A stretch of DNA of 64,000 bases from NCBI RefSeq assembly GCF_022605725.1, contig NC_065548.1, positions 12,247,644-12,311,643 on the forward strand, given 5' to 3'. The stretch is from Anthonomus grandis grandis (Eukaryota; Arthropoda; Insecta; Coleoptera; Curculionidae). Shown piece after piece: positions 1-10,358 of this stretch. A program made the position numbers and the translations under genes. How positions within the stretch are numbered: the stretch's first letter is position 1; each line of letters begins with the position of its first letter. The notes beneath the pieces are model-generated. The model made no database searches. It was not told the origin of the DNA and saw only the letters and a list, made by a program, of their open reading frames with translations.

Positions 1-360
1 TTCTTTAAATTACTCACGTCTTTTCTACTTATAAATGCAATAGGTACTTCATACACAGTGTCTTTTAGGACCTCATAAAAGTTATCATAAGATTTGTTTT
101 TACTTCACAATAAAATATTTATAACAATTTTTAATAAAGAAAGATTTTCATCGAAAATAGATAGTATTCATATTATATAACAATAAATTTCCACGAACTT
201 TGTTCCTTTAAAGCTCATGAAAAGCTTTGTATAAAGGTTTGAGACATAATTATAATGTTTTCATGAGCGTTTTAAACAAAACCATTATTATTTACTTTAT
301 TGCAGTCCTATTTCTAAAAACAAGTTATTGATAAAAAAAAACAAAAAATTAATCATTTGT
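1..360. other. AT-rich stretch without a recognised gene
   Basis: No coding frame or repeat boundary could be supported here. It probably belongs to an intron or flank of the gene whose possible last exon lies at 1546-1767. Confidence 0.4.
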
Positions 361-1435
361 ACCTCCATTTAAATTTTTCTTTTTTTTTTTTACAAACAAG
401 AGATTTAGTTAATAAGAGATACTTATGATAATATGCTAAAAGAAATGGAGCAACCCGTATATTATACCGTAACCCAAATATTCTTACACCAAAATTTATT
501 TTTCAAAACAAGTTTTTTCTCATTGAACAAAAAAATATCAATAAGTTTAAGATAGAAAATTCAATTATGAATAATCACTGTCACTATCTTCCGAGCTAGT
601 TTCACTGTTTAAACTAATCAGAATTTGGGGTATCTCTTCAATAATGACTTCCCTATCATACCAGTCCTTGATTATTTTTTCAGTGTGGCAAACCTTAGCG
701 TTCCATACTTCTGGTGTACATTTCTCTAATGATTTTTTCCACATATCCAGTACATTTTCATCTTTATGAAAGAACTATTTGTAAAATAGAAAAAGGTTTG
801 GCAAAAAACTATTTCAATAGAGCTTCAACCAAACACAAAACATAACAATGAACAGTAAATAAGAAAACAAAACAAATCAAATTTCTCTAAAACTCTTTGG
901 CAAGGCAAAGCAAAGTCAAGAACATAAACAAACATGGTTGCTTGTGGTTGCAGACGAAGATCTAAGATGTACAAAGAACTTGCCACAAAATGTACTTAAC
1001 ATGAGGTGTTATTACAGAAAATTCTAAATTAAAACTTGTTTTATTTACAAGCCGTGGTTTCCTTTGTTCATTAGAAGAAAGTTATTTTTTTAATATCTAA
1101 ATATAAAACATATATTATACTTCTATATAAAAAATGTATTATATTTAGTACATTTTTGCGAAAACGGGCCCCTCCCGGAAGGAAATAATCGATTTTAAAA
1201 CCCGACGGGGAGCCAATGATTTTGAAAGTTTATCATAGATATGCGATCGAATGTTTGTCCTTGTCTAACTCATAACTGTCGCTCCGACCGTAGGTCGAGT
1301 ATTTTGAAGACTTACGTTCTGTGCTCTTTCTCATTTGATTTGTCTAAATTAGAAAGAGAGCGGATGAGAAACAATTGTGTTGAGTTGAATGATAGTTTAG
1401 TGACGTGAACGCAAAGATCCATTGATCCAACTATA
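361..1435 (-). mobile_element. Partial copy of a TA-flanked DNA transposon (same family as 15738-17234)
   Basis: The sequence from about 395 to 1435 is nearly identical to 16185-17234. It ends with the same terminal repeat, read outward as GCAAAGATCCATTGATCCAA followed by CTATA. The left part lacks roughly 220 bp present in the other copy (15967-16186), and the left terminal repeat is not seen, so this copy is truncated or internally deleted. It carries a minus-strand transposase C-terminal remnant. Its position just upstream of the 1546 acceptor suggests insertion into an intron. Confidence 0.75.
565..777 (-). pseudogene. IS630-like transposase C-terminal remnant
   Basis: The minus strand encodes a short frame containing CTPEVWNAKVCHTEKI and ending in an acidic serine-rich tail (SSEDSDSDYS) at a TAA codon at 565-567. 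This resembles the C-terminus of the transposase at 11233-11583 (TPENWRKAVQHVIKQE, then DDSSSDDEEDYNLL). I infer that both come from related IS630/Tc1-superfamily elements. No catalytic residues remain here, so it cannot be an active enzyme. The same remnant recurs at 16325-16504. Confidence 0.6.
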
Positions 1436-1545
1436 ACTATCTGTGCTTCCTCGCCAATTTTTTTTTAATCCGAACGCTTGCTCACAAATTTACTTAAAAA
1501 TGAATGAAAATTAACCCAATATTCAATATAATTTCCACACTTCAG

Positions 1546-1767
1546 GATGGTACATGTTCGATAATAACAAAATCTGGCAAAGAAACGAACTTTATACCAA
1601 TGGATCTCGGCCCCACTATGGATCTTTCCAGTTTAGTTTGCGACAAAACAAACTCGGAAATACTGAAATTTTCCCCGGATATGTTCTTTTCGGACATAGT
1701 TCCCGTTCCAAAGGACGTGGATGACGATAGAGAACTGTTTAGTGAATCGCCTCAAGACAATTTTTAA
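1546..1767 (+). CDS. Putative 3'-terminal coding exon of an unrecognised gene
   Basis: An open frame follows a good splice acceptor (pyrimidine-rich tract then ttcag at 1541-1545) in phase 0 and runs 73 codons to a TAA at 1765-1767. The peptide starts DGTCSIITKSGKET, is rich in Asp and Ser, and ends ESPQDNF. Base composition is more balanced than the surrounding DNA. AATAAA-type signals lie about 200 bp downstream near 1968. I do not recognise the protein family. The upstream exons would lie left of this window, with a transposon in the intervening intron. It could instead be a chance ORF beginning at the ATG at 1504. Confidence 0.5.
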   Translation, partial: DGTCSIITKSGKETNFIPMDLGPTMDLSSLVCDKTNSEILKFSPDMFFSDIVPVPKDVDDDRELFSESPQDNF

Positions 1768-2213
1768 TTTTTCTAATCTTAGGATGTCACAACGTAAAGT
1801 TTACTTAGTTCGCGTTGCACCACCTTACTTTCCTCGATATAGTTTTATTATATTGAAAATTTTTTAGAACCATTTGACTTAGTTTTAATTTCAATTTCAT
1901 AAAAACCATTGTAAATACTATTTATTGTTGCTATTTTAATAGATAATACACTGATTGTTACTTATAAAATAAAAAGCCATATAGTTTTTTTTAAGGAGTT
2001 TTATTTATTTTCCTATATAAACACTATTAATGTAATAACAAATTTAAATATTACCTTTGAAAGAAAAACCTCTTCTTACATAAAAGCTAGACAAACAGTA
2101 AAATATAGAAATATAATAATAAAGGACAAATGTACACAGTGACTGGACATGATTTTTTTGCTATATAGAGTACCTACTGTAAGTTTACTGGTATAGTACC
2201 AAACATTTAGGTT

Positions 2214-2254
2214 CCATGCTTGGCATTATTACGCTTGGATAATGCCAAGTATGG
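2214..2254. repeat. Near-perfect 16-bp inverted repeat (hairpin)
   Basis: The arms CCATGCTTGGCATTAT and ATAATGCCAAGTATGG pair along 16 bp with one G.T wobble, around a 9-nt loop. It lies about 450 bp downstream of the stop codon at 1767. It could be a tiny foldback element or a structured 3' UTR. Confidence 0.7.
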
Positions 2255-3169
2255 AAATATAATGACGTTTCCTAATAGTGTAAGGATTAGAATGTAATTG
2301 CATCTCTGGAAATATTCTGTTAGAAAAAAATATTGCCAAGGATGAAATTATTTATTTATATTATATCCTTTTCTTAAGTAAAATAACGTGGAAACTTTGG
2401 TGTAATACTCTCTCAAAACTGTAAGTTCTGAATATAATAAAAAAAAATAGACTGGACTTTCATGATTTATATATAATGACTGGTATAAAAATGTCATTTT
2501 CTTCCTGGCACAGTTAAGGGACAAATTTGACTAAATTGATTTTATTTTACTTATATTGCCTTTCTTTCAGTAATTTAGGGCAGAATCTTTAATATTTTCC
2601 TCGAAACGTTTCAAGGCGTATTAAAGCATTTCTTTCGATAAAATTCCAAAATCTGAAGAAAAAAAGTCATTTGTTAACTTTATTCCTAGAAAACTAACAC
2701 GCAAACGCAATATGGTGCGTAATTCATCAACTGAAATAGTAGAAACATTTAATTTTATTGTTCTATTTTTCTTCTGGACAGAAATCTACAAACGACCAGC
2801 AGAATAGAAAAAGTAATGCAATCTGTATAAAGAATCAAAATTGTTGCAAACATTATCAATATCATTTGACTGGATGGAGATCTAGCCTTTACGATTCCGT
2901 TATATTCAAAGTTAAAACACTTTTGTGGTAACATCCAGTTCTGAGATGTCTGTGCACATGGTTACTGAGAAGTAGGTTTTCTCTTTTTATTTCAAGCGGA
3001 AAGAAAAAGAAACTGGATCCGGATATTAATGGAAATTTTTCATTCAAGAACTTCTAAATATAAGAGAAATTTTAAATGATTTAAAAAAAAATTGAAAAGT
3101 TTTCATTGAAATTTTCTGTGCTTTAATTTTATGTGGCTCGACATGCTTGGAATAATACGAAAATTTAAT

Positions 3170-3800
3170 TTAAATGACTGGAAAACCAGTATTTCTCCAG
3201 AGTAAAAAAAAATTACTCCAGAAAAATAAAAAACATGCCTGAAATAACCTGAAAAATTGCTTCAATCGCCTGAAGCAATTCAAAAAATTGGTGAAATGAC
3301 AGGAATAAATTGAAAATGCGCGAAATAACGTGAAAAGTTACAAATGTCCAAAAAATAACGGAAAAATCACTCCAAAAATAGTGGAATAAAAATTAAAAAA
3401 TTATTTAGAATGCCTGAATACCAAAAAATTATTAATTCAAATTCCTGTGGGAAACCGAAAAAATGACGTCAAATGCCTGGAATACCATAAATTATTAATT
3501 CAAATTCATTGAAAATTTAAAAAATTACGTCAAATGTCTGGAATAAAATAAAAAACCACTGAACGGTCGGAAAACATGAAAAGCGGCTTAAAACAGCCGT
3601 TAAATGTCGGAATTTCTAACCTAACACTAATAATTTTTTTTTCAAATTATTTAGCATGCCTGGAATAACATAAATAATTAATTTAAATTCATGCGAATCA
3701 AAAAAAAAATGACGTTAAATACGTGAAAGGATTTGAAAAATCACTTCCAACGGTGAAGAAATGGTAGTGACAACTGAGAAAAGAAAAACAGAGAAAACGT
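3170..3800 (+). repeat. Degenerate repeat block with a CCTGGAA(A/T)A motif
   Basis: Loosely repeated units contain variants of TGCCTGGAATA followed by AT-rich sequence and 'aaattattaattcaaattc'. One long unit is repeated clearly near 3410-3450 and 3470-3515. Similar units occur at 14840-15735, 17510-17780, 22610-23040 and 39520-39960, always in the same orientation. Confidence 0.55.
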
Positions 3801-4074
3801 GAAATACAGGTGCAGTCACAAATGTTTAGCTAATGGTAGAATTTTCTCTTCAAGTTTAAGAGAACTAAAAGTGCTTCGTTTTTTTTTTGAACATTTGAAA
3901 ATTATCTGGTGTCTAGTAAGACGACTGTAGAGCAGCTGTCAATAAAGAAAAATTGGATGAAATTTACTGTCATGATTTGAATGGCGATGAATTGTTTACT
4001 GTTATCAAAATATGTATATGATTGTTTTTCTCTGAAAAGCCAAACAGGACAATCTTAGTACTAAAAGGATAATA

Positions 4075-4145
4075 CAGTAGAGCCTTGATAACTCGAACCT
4101 CCAATAATCCGACACTTAGTATTTGTTCGATTATTGGAAGTTCCA
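4075..4145 (+). mobile_element. Solo pogo/Tigger-like terminal repeat remnant
   Basis: After TA at 4074-4075 the sequence CAGTAGAGCCTTGATAACTC resembles pogo-class terminal repeats, followed by a 16-bp imperfect hairpin (CCTCCAATAATCCGAC pairs with GTTCGATTATTGGAAG). No opposite end or transposase was found nearby. The family assignment rests on remembered end consensus and is tentative. Confidence 0.4.
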
Positions 4146-4254
4146 AAATGTTATCAATAACATAGAAAGGTTGGTTAATGTTGAGTGTAACGTTTTAGTT
4201 ATAAAATAGTAGTTACTGGAAACAGCCACCTAGTAATGATTTATTCCCTAGGAA

Positions 4255-4580
4255 TCGATGGGTTGAGCTTAGATTATTAATATGAAGCCAAACCTTTTAA
4301 ATTTTTTCTTTATGCCATCATTTTGACCTACATTAGCCCTTCTTCAGGGCTCAAACCACTTATTCTTTATTTTAATTCACCAATTTTAAAAATTTTAACT
4401 AATCAATTTTTCTATTAGTTTTTAATTGTGATTGTTAAGTGATAATAGGGACAATCAATTAGATATTTGAATTTTATTGTTATGAATTGTTGTAGAGTCA
4501 TGAAGAAGGCCTAATATAGGTCGAAACATTGGCTTAAAGAAAATTTTTAAAGACTTGGTGTTTTATTTGGCCCCATTTTC
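4255..4580. repeat. Inverted repeat with hammerhead-like core motifs
   Basis: The minus strand at about 4350-4290 and the plus strand at about 4498-4560 carry the same roughly 60-bp sequence, built on TGAAGAAGG(G/C)CTAAT(A/G)TAGGTC. They form a large imperfect inverted repeat. Each copy keeps most of a hammerhead ribozyme core. The plus copy has TGAAGA-stem-GAAAC with the C before TGA changed to A. The minus copy has CTGAAGA but lacks the G of GAAA. Such motifs are known from Penelope-like element ends; no reverse transcriptase of that class is visible here. Confidence 0.4.
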
Positions 4581-4848
4581 AACTAAATCAAAAAATTAAA
4601 ATAGGGTTGATTTTAAATCACGCAAAACTTAGAATCGAGATTTTTAGTTATTAAGATTATATAACTAAAAACCTTATTCTAAAAAATTTATAAAATGCAT
4701 GTTTATACCAATCATCTGTATAATTTTGTACCTAGTGTGAACGATGGATGTATATTGGCCAAGAAATAAATCCGTCAAATAACTTAGGAAAATGTAAAAA
4801 TATTAAAAAATATTTAAAAAAATATTTCGTCATACAATTGAGGACCGT

Positions 4849-4993
4849 TTTTTCAAAACTCGCTTTGTCCAAATTATGCAAACTTGAGTTTTATATCGTT
4901 TCTACATAATTTCGACCTTCCTCATTGTTTGAAGAAGTCGGTTTTTGCAAAACTGGCTTTGTTTCATAAGTTTTGCAGAATTCGCTTAATCCC
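4849..4993 (+). repeat. Subterminal repeats of element A
   Basis: Near-repeats of TTTTGCAAAACTCGCTTTGTCC-type sequence (key parts GCAAAAC and CGCTTTGTCC) lie at 4849-4871, 4942-4965 and 4967-4993, with a fourth copy (CAAAACACGCTTTATCC) just beyond the Tc1 at 6521-6537. Repeated subterminal motifs are typical transposase-binding arrays; this role is inferred. Confidence 0.6.
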
Positions 4994-5007
4994 AACCATA
5001 GGATATA

Positions 5008-6517
5008 CAGTAGTGGCAGAAAGTAGAGCAACTTTAAAAAAAATAAAATTTCTTGACAACTAACAAAGGAATAACAATGACATTTATCCACAATACTTTT
5101 GGTCAAGTAGGTAGTCTTAAATCAGATAAGAATTTGCGTACCTGGCAAAAAGTAGAGCAACATTTTTCTTAGAACTTACAAATCGAATAATATTAGTTTA
5201 ATTCCAGCTGTTTACCGGTTGCATTAAAAGCAAAGTTAGTTTACAATGCCTAGAGGACGGCCTTTATCCGTTGATTTAAAAACACGAATTATAGACTGTC
5301 ACAAAAATGGTGAAAAACGAATCAATATTGCAAGAAGGTTTAGTTTGAATAAATCTATAGTATCGCGAATAATTTCACGTTATGTGAAGCATGGACATGT
5401 TTTACCTAGAAAAAAAACAAGAAGACCAAGAAAAACCGATAAATATCAAGATAAACAAATTTTAAAAATATCTCAGAGTGATCCATTTTTGGGTTCAAGT
5501 AAAATAAAGCAGCGTTTATCAGAAGATTTAGGCGTTCAGGTATCTTCAAGGACAATAAGAAGTAGATTATGCGAGGCGAAATTATTTGCAAGACGTCCAG
5601 CAAAAAAGCCCTTATTATCTGCAAAAAACAGACGATCCCGTCTTCTTTTTGCTCGATCTCATTTGCACTGGACAATTAATGACTGGAAAAAGATAATATT
5701 CAGCGACGAATCAAAGTTTAATTTGTTTCGAAGTGATGGAATAGCATATGTTCGACGTCCTGCAAACCAAAGGTTAAATCCCAGATACACTTGTCCAACA
5801 GTAAAACATGGTGGTGGATCAGTTATGGTGTGGGGCTGCTTTTCCGGTTTCGGAATGGAGCCACTTCATAAAATTGATGGGATAATGGATAGATTTATGT
5901 ACAAAGATATTCTGGAAAATGAAATGGTTCCATATGCAGACGAGAAAATGCCCCTTAGGCACATTTTTCAGCAGGACAATGATCCAAAGCATTCTTCTAA
6001 ATATGTAAAGGCTTGGTTTAGACAGCAATATATTCAAGTAATGGACTGGCCAAGTCAATCACCAGATTTAAACCCCATCGAGAACCTATGGGAAATTTTG
6101 GATAGGAAAATAAAGGGGAAAACTTACAAAAATAAGGACGAATTGTTCAATGCATTACACAAAGCTTGGATTAATATGGACCCAGTAATAATTTCTAGGT
6201 TACTGCAATCTATGCGCCACCGTTGTGAGGAAGTTATCAAAAACGATGGATATTTTACAAAATACTAAAATTGTAATTGTATTTCAGTTTTTACTAAAAG
6301 AAAAACATCAATTCTTAAAAAGTTGGTCTACTTTTTTCCGCCCCAGAATTAATTTTTGTACATAAAAAATATAAACAAAGAATATTAAGTTAAGTTGTTG
6401 ATAGATTTATAATGCTTAGATCTTATTGGTATTATATTTCCAATATGATTGTATTTTCTTACTAAATAAAATAGATTTGTTTAAAATAAAGAAGTTGCTC
6501 TACTTTTGCCACTACTG
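5008..6517 (+). mobile_element. Tc1-like transposon, intact, inserted in element A
   Basis: The 1510-bp element is flanked by TA duplications (5006-5007 and 6518-6519). Outer ends are CAGTAGTGGCAGAAAGTAGA and its near-perfect inverse. A second copy of the end core (AAGTAGAGCAAC at about 5148; the inverse GTTGGTCTACTTTTTTCC at about 6322) lies inside each end, which gives the IR/DR arrangement known from Tc1 relatives such as Sleeping Beauty. The single gene it carries is open throughout. It split the 5' region of element A, so it is the younger insertion. Confidence 0.92.
5246..6268 (+). CDS. Tc1-like transposase (DD34E), intact frame
   Basis: This 340-residue protein has the usual Tc1 length and layout. 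An N-terminal paired-type helix-turn-helix spans residues about 1-110, with a basic GRPR-type patch (RRPRK) near 59-63. The DDE catalytic domain follows. The catalytic residues are visible as D154 in FSDESKF, D244 in QQDNDPKH and E279 in NPIENLW, and the second spacer is exactly 34 residues. A glycine-rich KHGGGSVMVWGCF segment lies near 188-199. The frame runs from ATG to TAA without breaks, which is unusual among the transposons here. It would cut and paste its own element at TA sites. Activity is plausible but unproven. Confidence 0.95.
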   Translation: MPRGRPLSVDLKTRIIDCHKNGEKRINIARRFSLNKSIVSRIISRYVKHGHVLPRKKTRRPRKTDKYQDKQILKISQSDPFLGSSKIKQRLSEDLGVQVSSRTIRSRLCEAKLFARRPAKKPLLSAKNRRSRLLFARSHLHWTINDWKKIIFSDESKFNLFRSDGIAYVRRPANQRLNPRYTCPTVKHGGGSVMVWGCFSGFGMEPLHKIDGIMDRFMYKDILENEMVPYADEKMPLRHIFQQDNDPKHSSKYVKAWFRQQYIQVMDWPSQSPDLNPIENLWEILDRKIKGKTYKNKDELFNALHKAWINMDPVIISRLLQSMRHRCEEVIKNDGYFTKY

Positions 6518-6678
6518 TATCAAAACACGCTTTATCCGGTACATATTGGTAAATATATACATAAATAGAGCTTGATTCATTATATATTTACATTTCGTGG
6601 TTCGTTTAATAATCGTTTATTTTGATCTTAGTTTAGTATAAATAGCAAGCCGATGCACACGTGTTTCGCAGTTTAAAA

Positions 6679-8523
6679 ATGTCTGAATATTTAACGAATG
6701 TCGTAGAAGTGCCTGGAGGACGCAAACCAAAAATTCCGCGGAAAAAATCAACTCGATACACGGAAGCGAACGCGGGAGTATTGGATATTGTGTGCTCACA
6801 TGCTGAACAGTTAAATAAGAAGCACTACTGTTCAGTAGCAATGCTGACACTCGAAGATTTGGAAGGTACTTTGTTTTTATTCTATATGTAAAGTAGTGCC
6901 TTATTTTAGTTTTATTTTTTTTTAGATTTTCGGAAGCTTTTGTATCTAAATAGTACCAAAGAATCGCAGAATGCATTTTTGCTCAAGTATATGAAGGTTA
7001 GTGCACCAAAGCGGCACCGTGATACCGTACGATGTCCCAAAAATGTATCCGTTAGGTACGAAATCAGAAAAACGAGTAGTAATGAACCACTGCAGATTTG
7101 TGCAAAATCGTTTTAGTCGATTACAGGTACTATCCTTTCTATCCACGCAATAATAACTGTATTTAATAACGTTTTATTTCATTTAGGTGTATCGAGGGAC
7201 CGGCTTGCACAAATAGCTCGTCTGTTTGTGGAAACTGGCCAAACACCCAAACAACAAAGAGGGGGTAACACAACCAAAGAGGATGATAGGAAGGTGACTG
7301 CAGATGTGATTAATCACATAAAAAAATATAAGTTTAGGGATAGTCATTATAGTCGCAAGAAATGCACCCGAGCTTACCTGCCACCTGAGTTAAATTGGTC
7401 CAAAATATACGAACGTTTCTGTAAGGAGCAATATACTAAAAAAAAAAACATGCTCCATGAGTAAATTTAAAAAAGTTTTCTATGGGCAATTTAATCTTGG
7501 ATTTGGCTCTCCTCACAGGACACTTGTTCAATTTGCAAGAAACTATTGATTAAAGTGAAAGTGGAAAAAGATTTGGAAAAGAGAAATGATATTAGAACCA
7601 GGTTAAGACCCACAAACTGCGTGCAAAAAGATTCTTTGAGTTAATGAAACAAAAAAATGAAAATGAAATTTACATCACTTTTGATATGCAGCAAAACCAA
7701 CCCAAACCAAAACTATCCATAGGAGAGGTTTTTTACTTAAGGCAAGTGTGGCTTTATAATCTCTGCATTATGACTAATAACACTCCAATAGATAAAAATA
7801 AAGTATCGCTGTACACATGGCTAGAGACAAAAGCTGGAAAAGGAGCTAACGAAGTAGCTTCTGCGTTATTAAATTATCTGCAAATTTTGGAACAAAAAAT
7901 AATTAAAGAGGAAAGAGAATGGGAGCCTAAGGCACTTCGTCTTTTCTCTGATTCTTGTGCGGCGCAAAATAAGAACTCCATACTGATAGCAGCTTTATAT
8001 AGATTTCTTGAAAAATCGAAAGTTTTTTTCAAAATACAGCAAATTTATCTAATTCGCGGTCACAGCTACATGCCCCCCAGATAGGGTTTTTGGGAGAATA
8101 GAAAGAGAATTTCGTAAGGTCGAAAGCATAGAAACACCTGCTCAATATTATGACGTTCTAAGTAAACATGGACACGTAAAGAAGTGGGGGGAGCATTGGA
8201 AAACTTATGATTATAAAACTGAGTCTAAGAAGCTAATAATACCCAAACTTTCATTTAATATGACACAATGTAGAATAATAGAATACCGCAAAGAAGGAGG
8301 AAAGGTAAATGTGAACGTTAAATCCACATATACTGGATGTGCTACAGAAGTAGAAATATTTAAAAAAGGGGTGAAGACCTTAAAGTTATTAGACAAAGCA
8401 TTGGAGATTCTAAAGACAAATCATGTTAAAGAGGTAAAAATAGCAGATATACGTAAAATAATAAAGTACGTTGAAAATGCTGAAGACGATTTTTACAAGG
8501 AGCTCTGGGAGGGACTCTTCTAG
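6679..8523 (+). pseudogene. DUF7869-like protein gene of element A (broken)
   Basis: A spliced gene can be traced from ATG 6679 to TAG 8523. It has two short GT-AG introns (6866-6925 and 7127-7186) whose phases join DLE to DFRKL and ITG to VSRDRL. RNase H-like motifs are visible: YITFDMQQ, then FSDSCAAQNKN, then GHSYMPPDRVFGRIE. The order matches insect proteins labelled DUF7869 (recognition from memory). It is dead: a TAG at 7114-7116, a frameshift in the A-run near 7440-7450, another near 7520, and an extra C in the run at 8070-8077. The function is unknown; I infer a transposase-like nuclease from the DDE-like aspartates and the flanking inverted repeats. Confidence 0.7.
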
Positions 8524-8876
8524 GGACAACTAATGAAAACCTTACCGAAGCTGACCACTTGCTAGAGGGTGAGAATCAATACGAAATCCAGAATGAATAA
8601 GAAATGAAATAAATAATGAAAAAGATAATGATAATATAAAGATAATGAAAAAAATTTTTAATAATAAATATTTTCAGTTTTGAATTAAGGATTAAAATAT
8701 GATTATTTGTTTGAATAAAATTGGATAAAGTAAGTTTTGGCATGTTTAATTGTTTAAAAAAAAAATTGTATGTTACATAATCAAACAATCAAAAAGACTA
8801 TATAATCAAAAAATAACGCTTCCTGTAAAATTTGAAATTTGAACAAAGCGAGTTTTGAAAAAACGGTCCTCAATTG

Positions 8877-10076
8877 TTGAATACCACTAGAAATTTTATG
8901 TCAAAACATACCCACCACAGTAATATCGTTCACTCCTGGTATACTATTAGAAGACGTCATATTTTACTTGAAAATGTTTGGTACTACTAACAAAACCTAA
9001 TAAATCGAGGCCCAAAGTTAACAAACAAACCAAATTTTGTCGGCGCTACCTTGATATCGTTATCTAAAAAAGTACCAAATAGATTTTCCTTAAAATATAC
9101 AAATTTGTACTATAATTTTGAAACCCGAAAGTTCTCGTACAAAATCTCTATTAAAAAGTGCCAAAGTGAACAAAAAAAAATAAGAGAGGATCTAAAACGC
9201 ACCACTTTGATACTTTTTTCATTCTCCATACATTCAAATTATAAAGTTATTATACAAAAATGTGTTATACACATAAATACCTAACTTTGGTGTAAAAAAA
9301 AACGTAAAAGAGAAACTTTACAGTGAATTCTTATTTACAGGGTGCTTTAACAATTTTTTAAACACGCTGATTTTATTTTTCCAACGAAACTCTGTTCTAA
9401 AAAACATTTCGTCAAAAAAAAAGAAGACATAAATTAATTTTTGTTCCCTTGTTTTTTACTCTTTTTTTTTATTAAACTAGCCATAATTCGTTTTGATAAT
9501 AACAAAGCTCTGCTTATAATAAAAGTTATCTTACATAGATACACAACTACAACCGTATTTAAAATAGATAATTTTTTTGTATGTACATTATTCACTAAAA
9601 AAAAAATGGGTGATGAAAAAGTTGATTTAAGAGATATGCCGCAAAACCATTGACCACCCATAATGTAAAAAGGGATTTGGGCAAGGAAATAACATTTTCT
9701 TATCGGATATGCTTTTAAGTATTTTAAAATTTAATTAACTTAAAACACTATTTCGCCGATTTTTTAGAAGTCAAAAAATATTAACCTTGCAAAAACTTAA
9801 AATGTATAAAGATAACCCCCTAAACGTATTACATAAATTCGTTAGTCGTACAACTAATATAATAAAGTAAAAGCAAAAAATATATTTATTTTTTAAAACA
9901 GCAGCATAAAACTTTATCTGAAACCAACCCTAATTGAATAAAATATATATGTATATAAATAAATAAAAAGCGGCTTAGGATGAGATCTTATATGTTTCAA
10001 ATAAAGTTTCACCCATGCAAATAATCCATAAATAGATTTTCAACAACAAAAAAAGTTCATTACCTTCAAACCGTAT
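8877..10076. other. Non-coding stretch including the Rad21 3' UTR
   Basis: Low-complexity AT-rich DNA. The right part (about 9860-10076) should be the Rad21 3' UTR on the minus strand. Short ORFs on both strands look fortuitous. Confidence 0.5.
9885..9890 (-). promoter_or_regulatory. Candidate Rad21 poly(A) signal
   Basis: AATAAA on the minus strand, about 190 nt after the Rad21 stop. AT-rich DNA makes chance matches common, so the true cleavage site is uncertain. Confidence 0.35.
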
Positions 10077-10358
10077 TTAGATAACAGGGTTCTCGAACTT
10101 GGGTCCTTTCGACACAATAATTTCCGCATACGCTCCGTCCTGTTCCAGTTCTAACACTTGGAACTTTTTGAGCACGAGTAAACTGTAGAATTTTTGCGCG
10201 GCCTGTTTCCGTTTGTTTCGATGACATAGTTCGCTCAAAGTTATTTGTTGTTTGTCGTGGAAACGATTTCTCACCATCAGGAAGAGCTGATAAGCTCGCT
10301 TGTTGAGGACACGCTCTTCGAATTGTTCGTCTGTTTCGTCTACTTGTTGCTCTTCAGA
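10077..10358 (-). CDS. Rad21: Rad21 coding exon 16 (C-terminal winged helix)
   Basis: Residues 800-892 and a TAA at 10077-10079. The acceptor is tctccag before SEEQQVDETDEQFEER, phase 0. It encodes the Smc1-binding winged helix: ITLSELCHRNKRKQAAQKF, then YSLLVLKKFQVLEL. The protein ends KFENPVI. Confidence 0.96.
   Translation of the reverse strand, partial: SEEQQVDETDEQFEERVLNKRAYQLFLMVRNRFHDKQQITLSELCHRNKRKQAAQKFYSLLVLKKFQVLELEQDGAYAEIIVSKGPKFENPVI

Larger units (their letters stand above)
1768..4074. other. Non-coding stretch: hairpin and degenerate repeats
   Basis: No supportable gene is present. The stretch holds a near-perfect hairpin at 2214-2254 and a degenerate repeat block at about 3170-3800, each listed separately. 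The start may be the 3' UTR of the exon ending at 1767. Confidence 0.5.
4835..8876 (+). mobile_element. DNA-transposon-like element A carrying a DUF7869-like gene
   Basis: The ends at 4835 and 8876 are inverted copies of CAATTGAGGACCGTTTTTTC, continuing as AAAACTCGCTTTGT for about 36 bp. Between them lie subterminal repeats, a Tc1 element inserted later (5008-6517), and a plus-strand spliced pseudogene (6679-8523). The unit would be about 2.5 kb without the Tc1. No convincing target-site duplication is visible; the CAATTG at both tips is palindromic, which obscures it. I infer that the encoded DUF7869-like protein is the mobilising enzyme, because a second element with a related gene and its own inverted repeats lies at 54877-56273. 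Confidence 0.65.

Noticed and set aside
5406..6058. Minus-strand ORFs of 79-89 codons
   Set aside because: They are antisense to the intact Tc1 transposase.
8260..8523. Independent 87-codon gene
   Set aside because: It is the C-terminal continuation of the DUF7869-like pseudogene after the frameshift near 8070.
9051..9653. ORFs of 70-77 codons on both strands downstream of Rad21
   Set aside because: Low-complexity Lys/Ile/Phe-rich translations with no splice signals or similarity.
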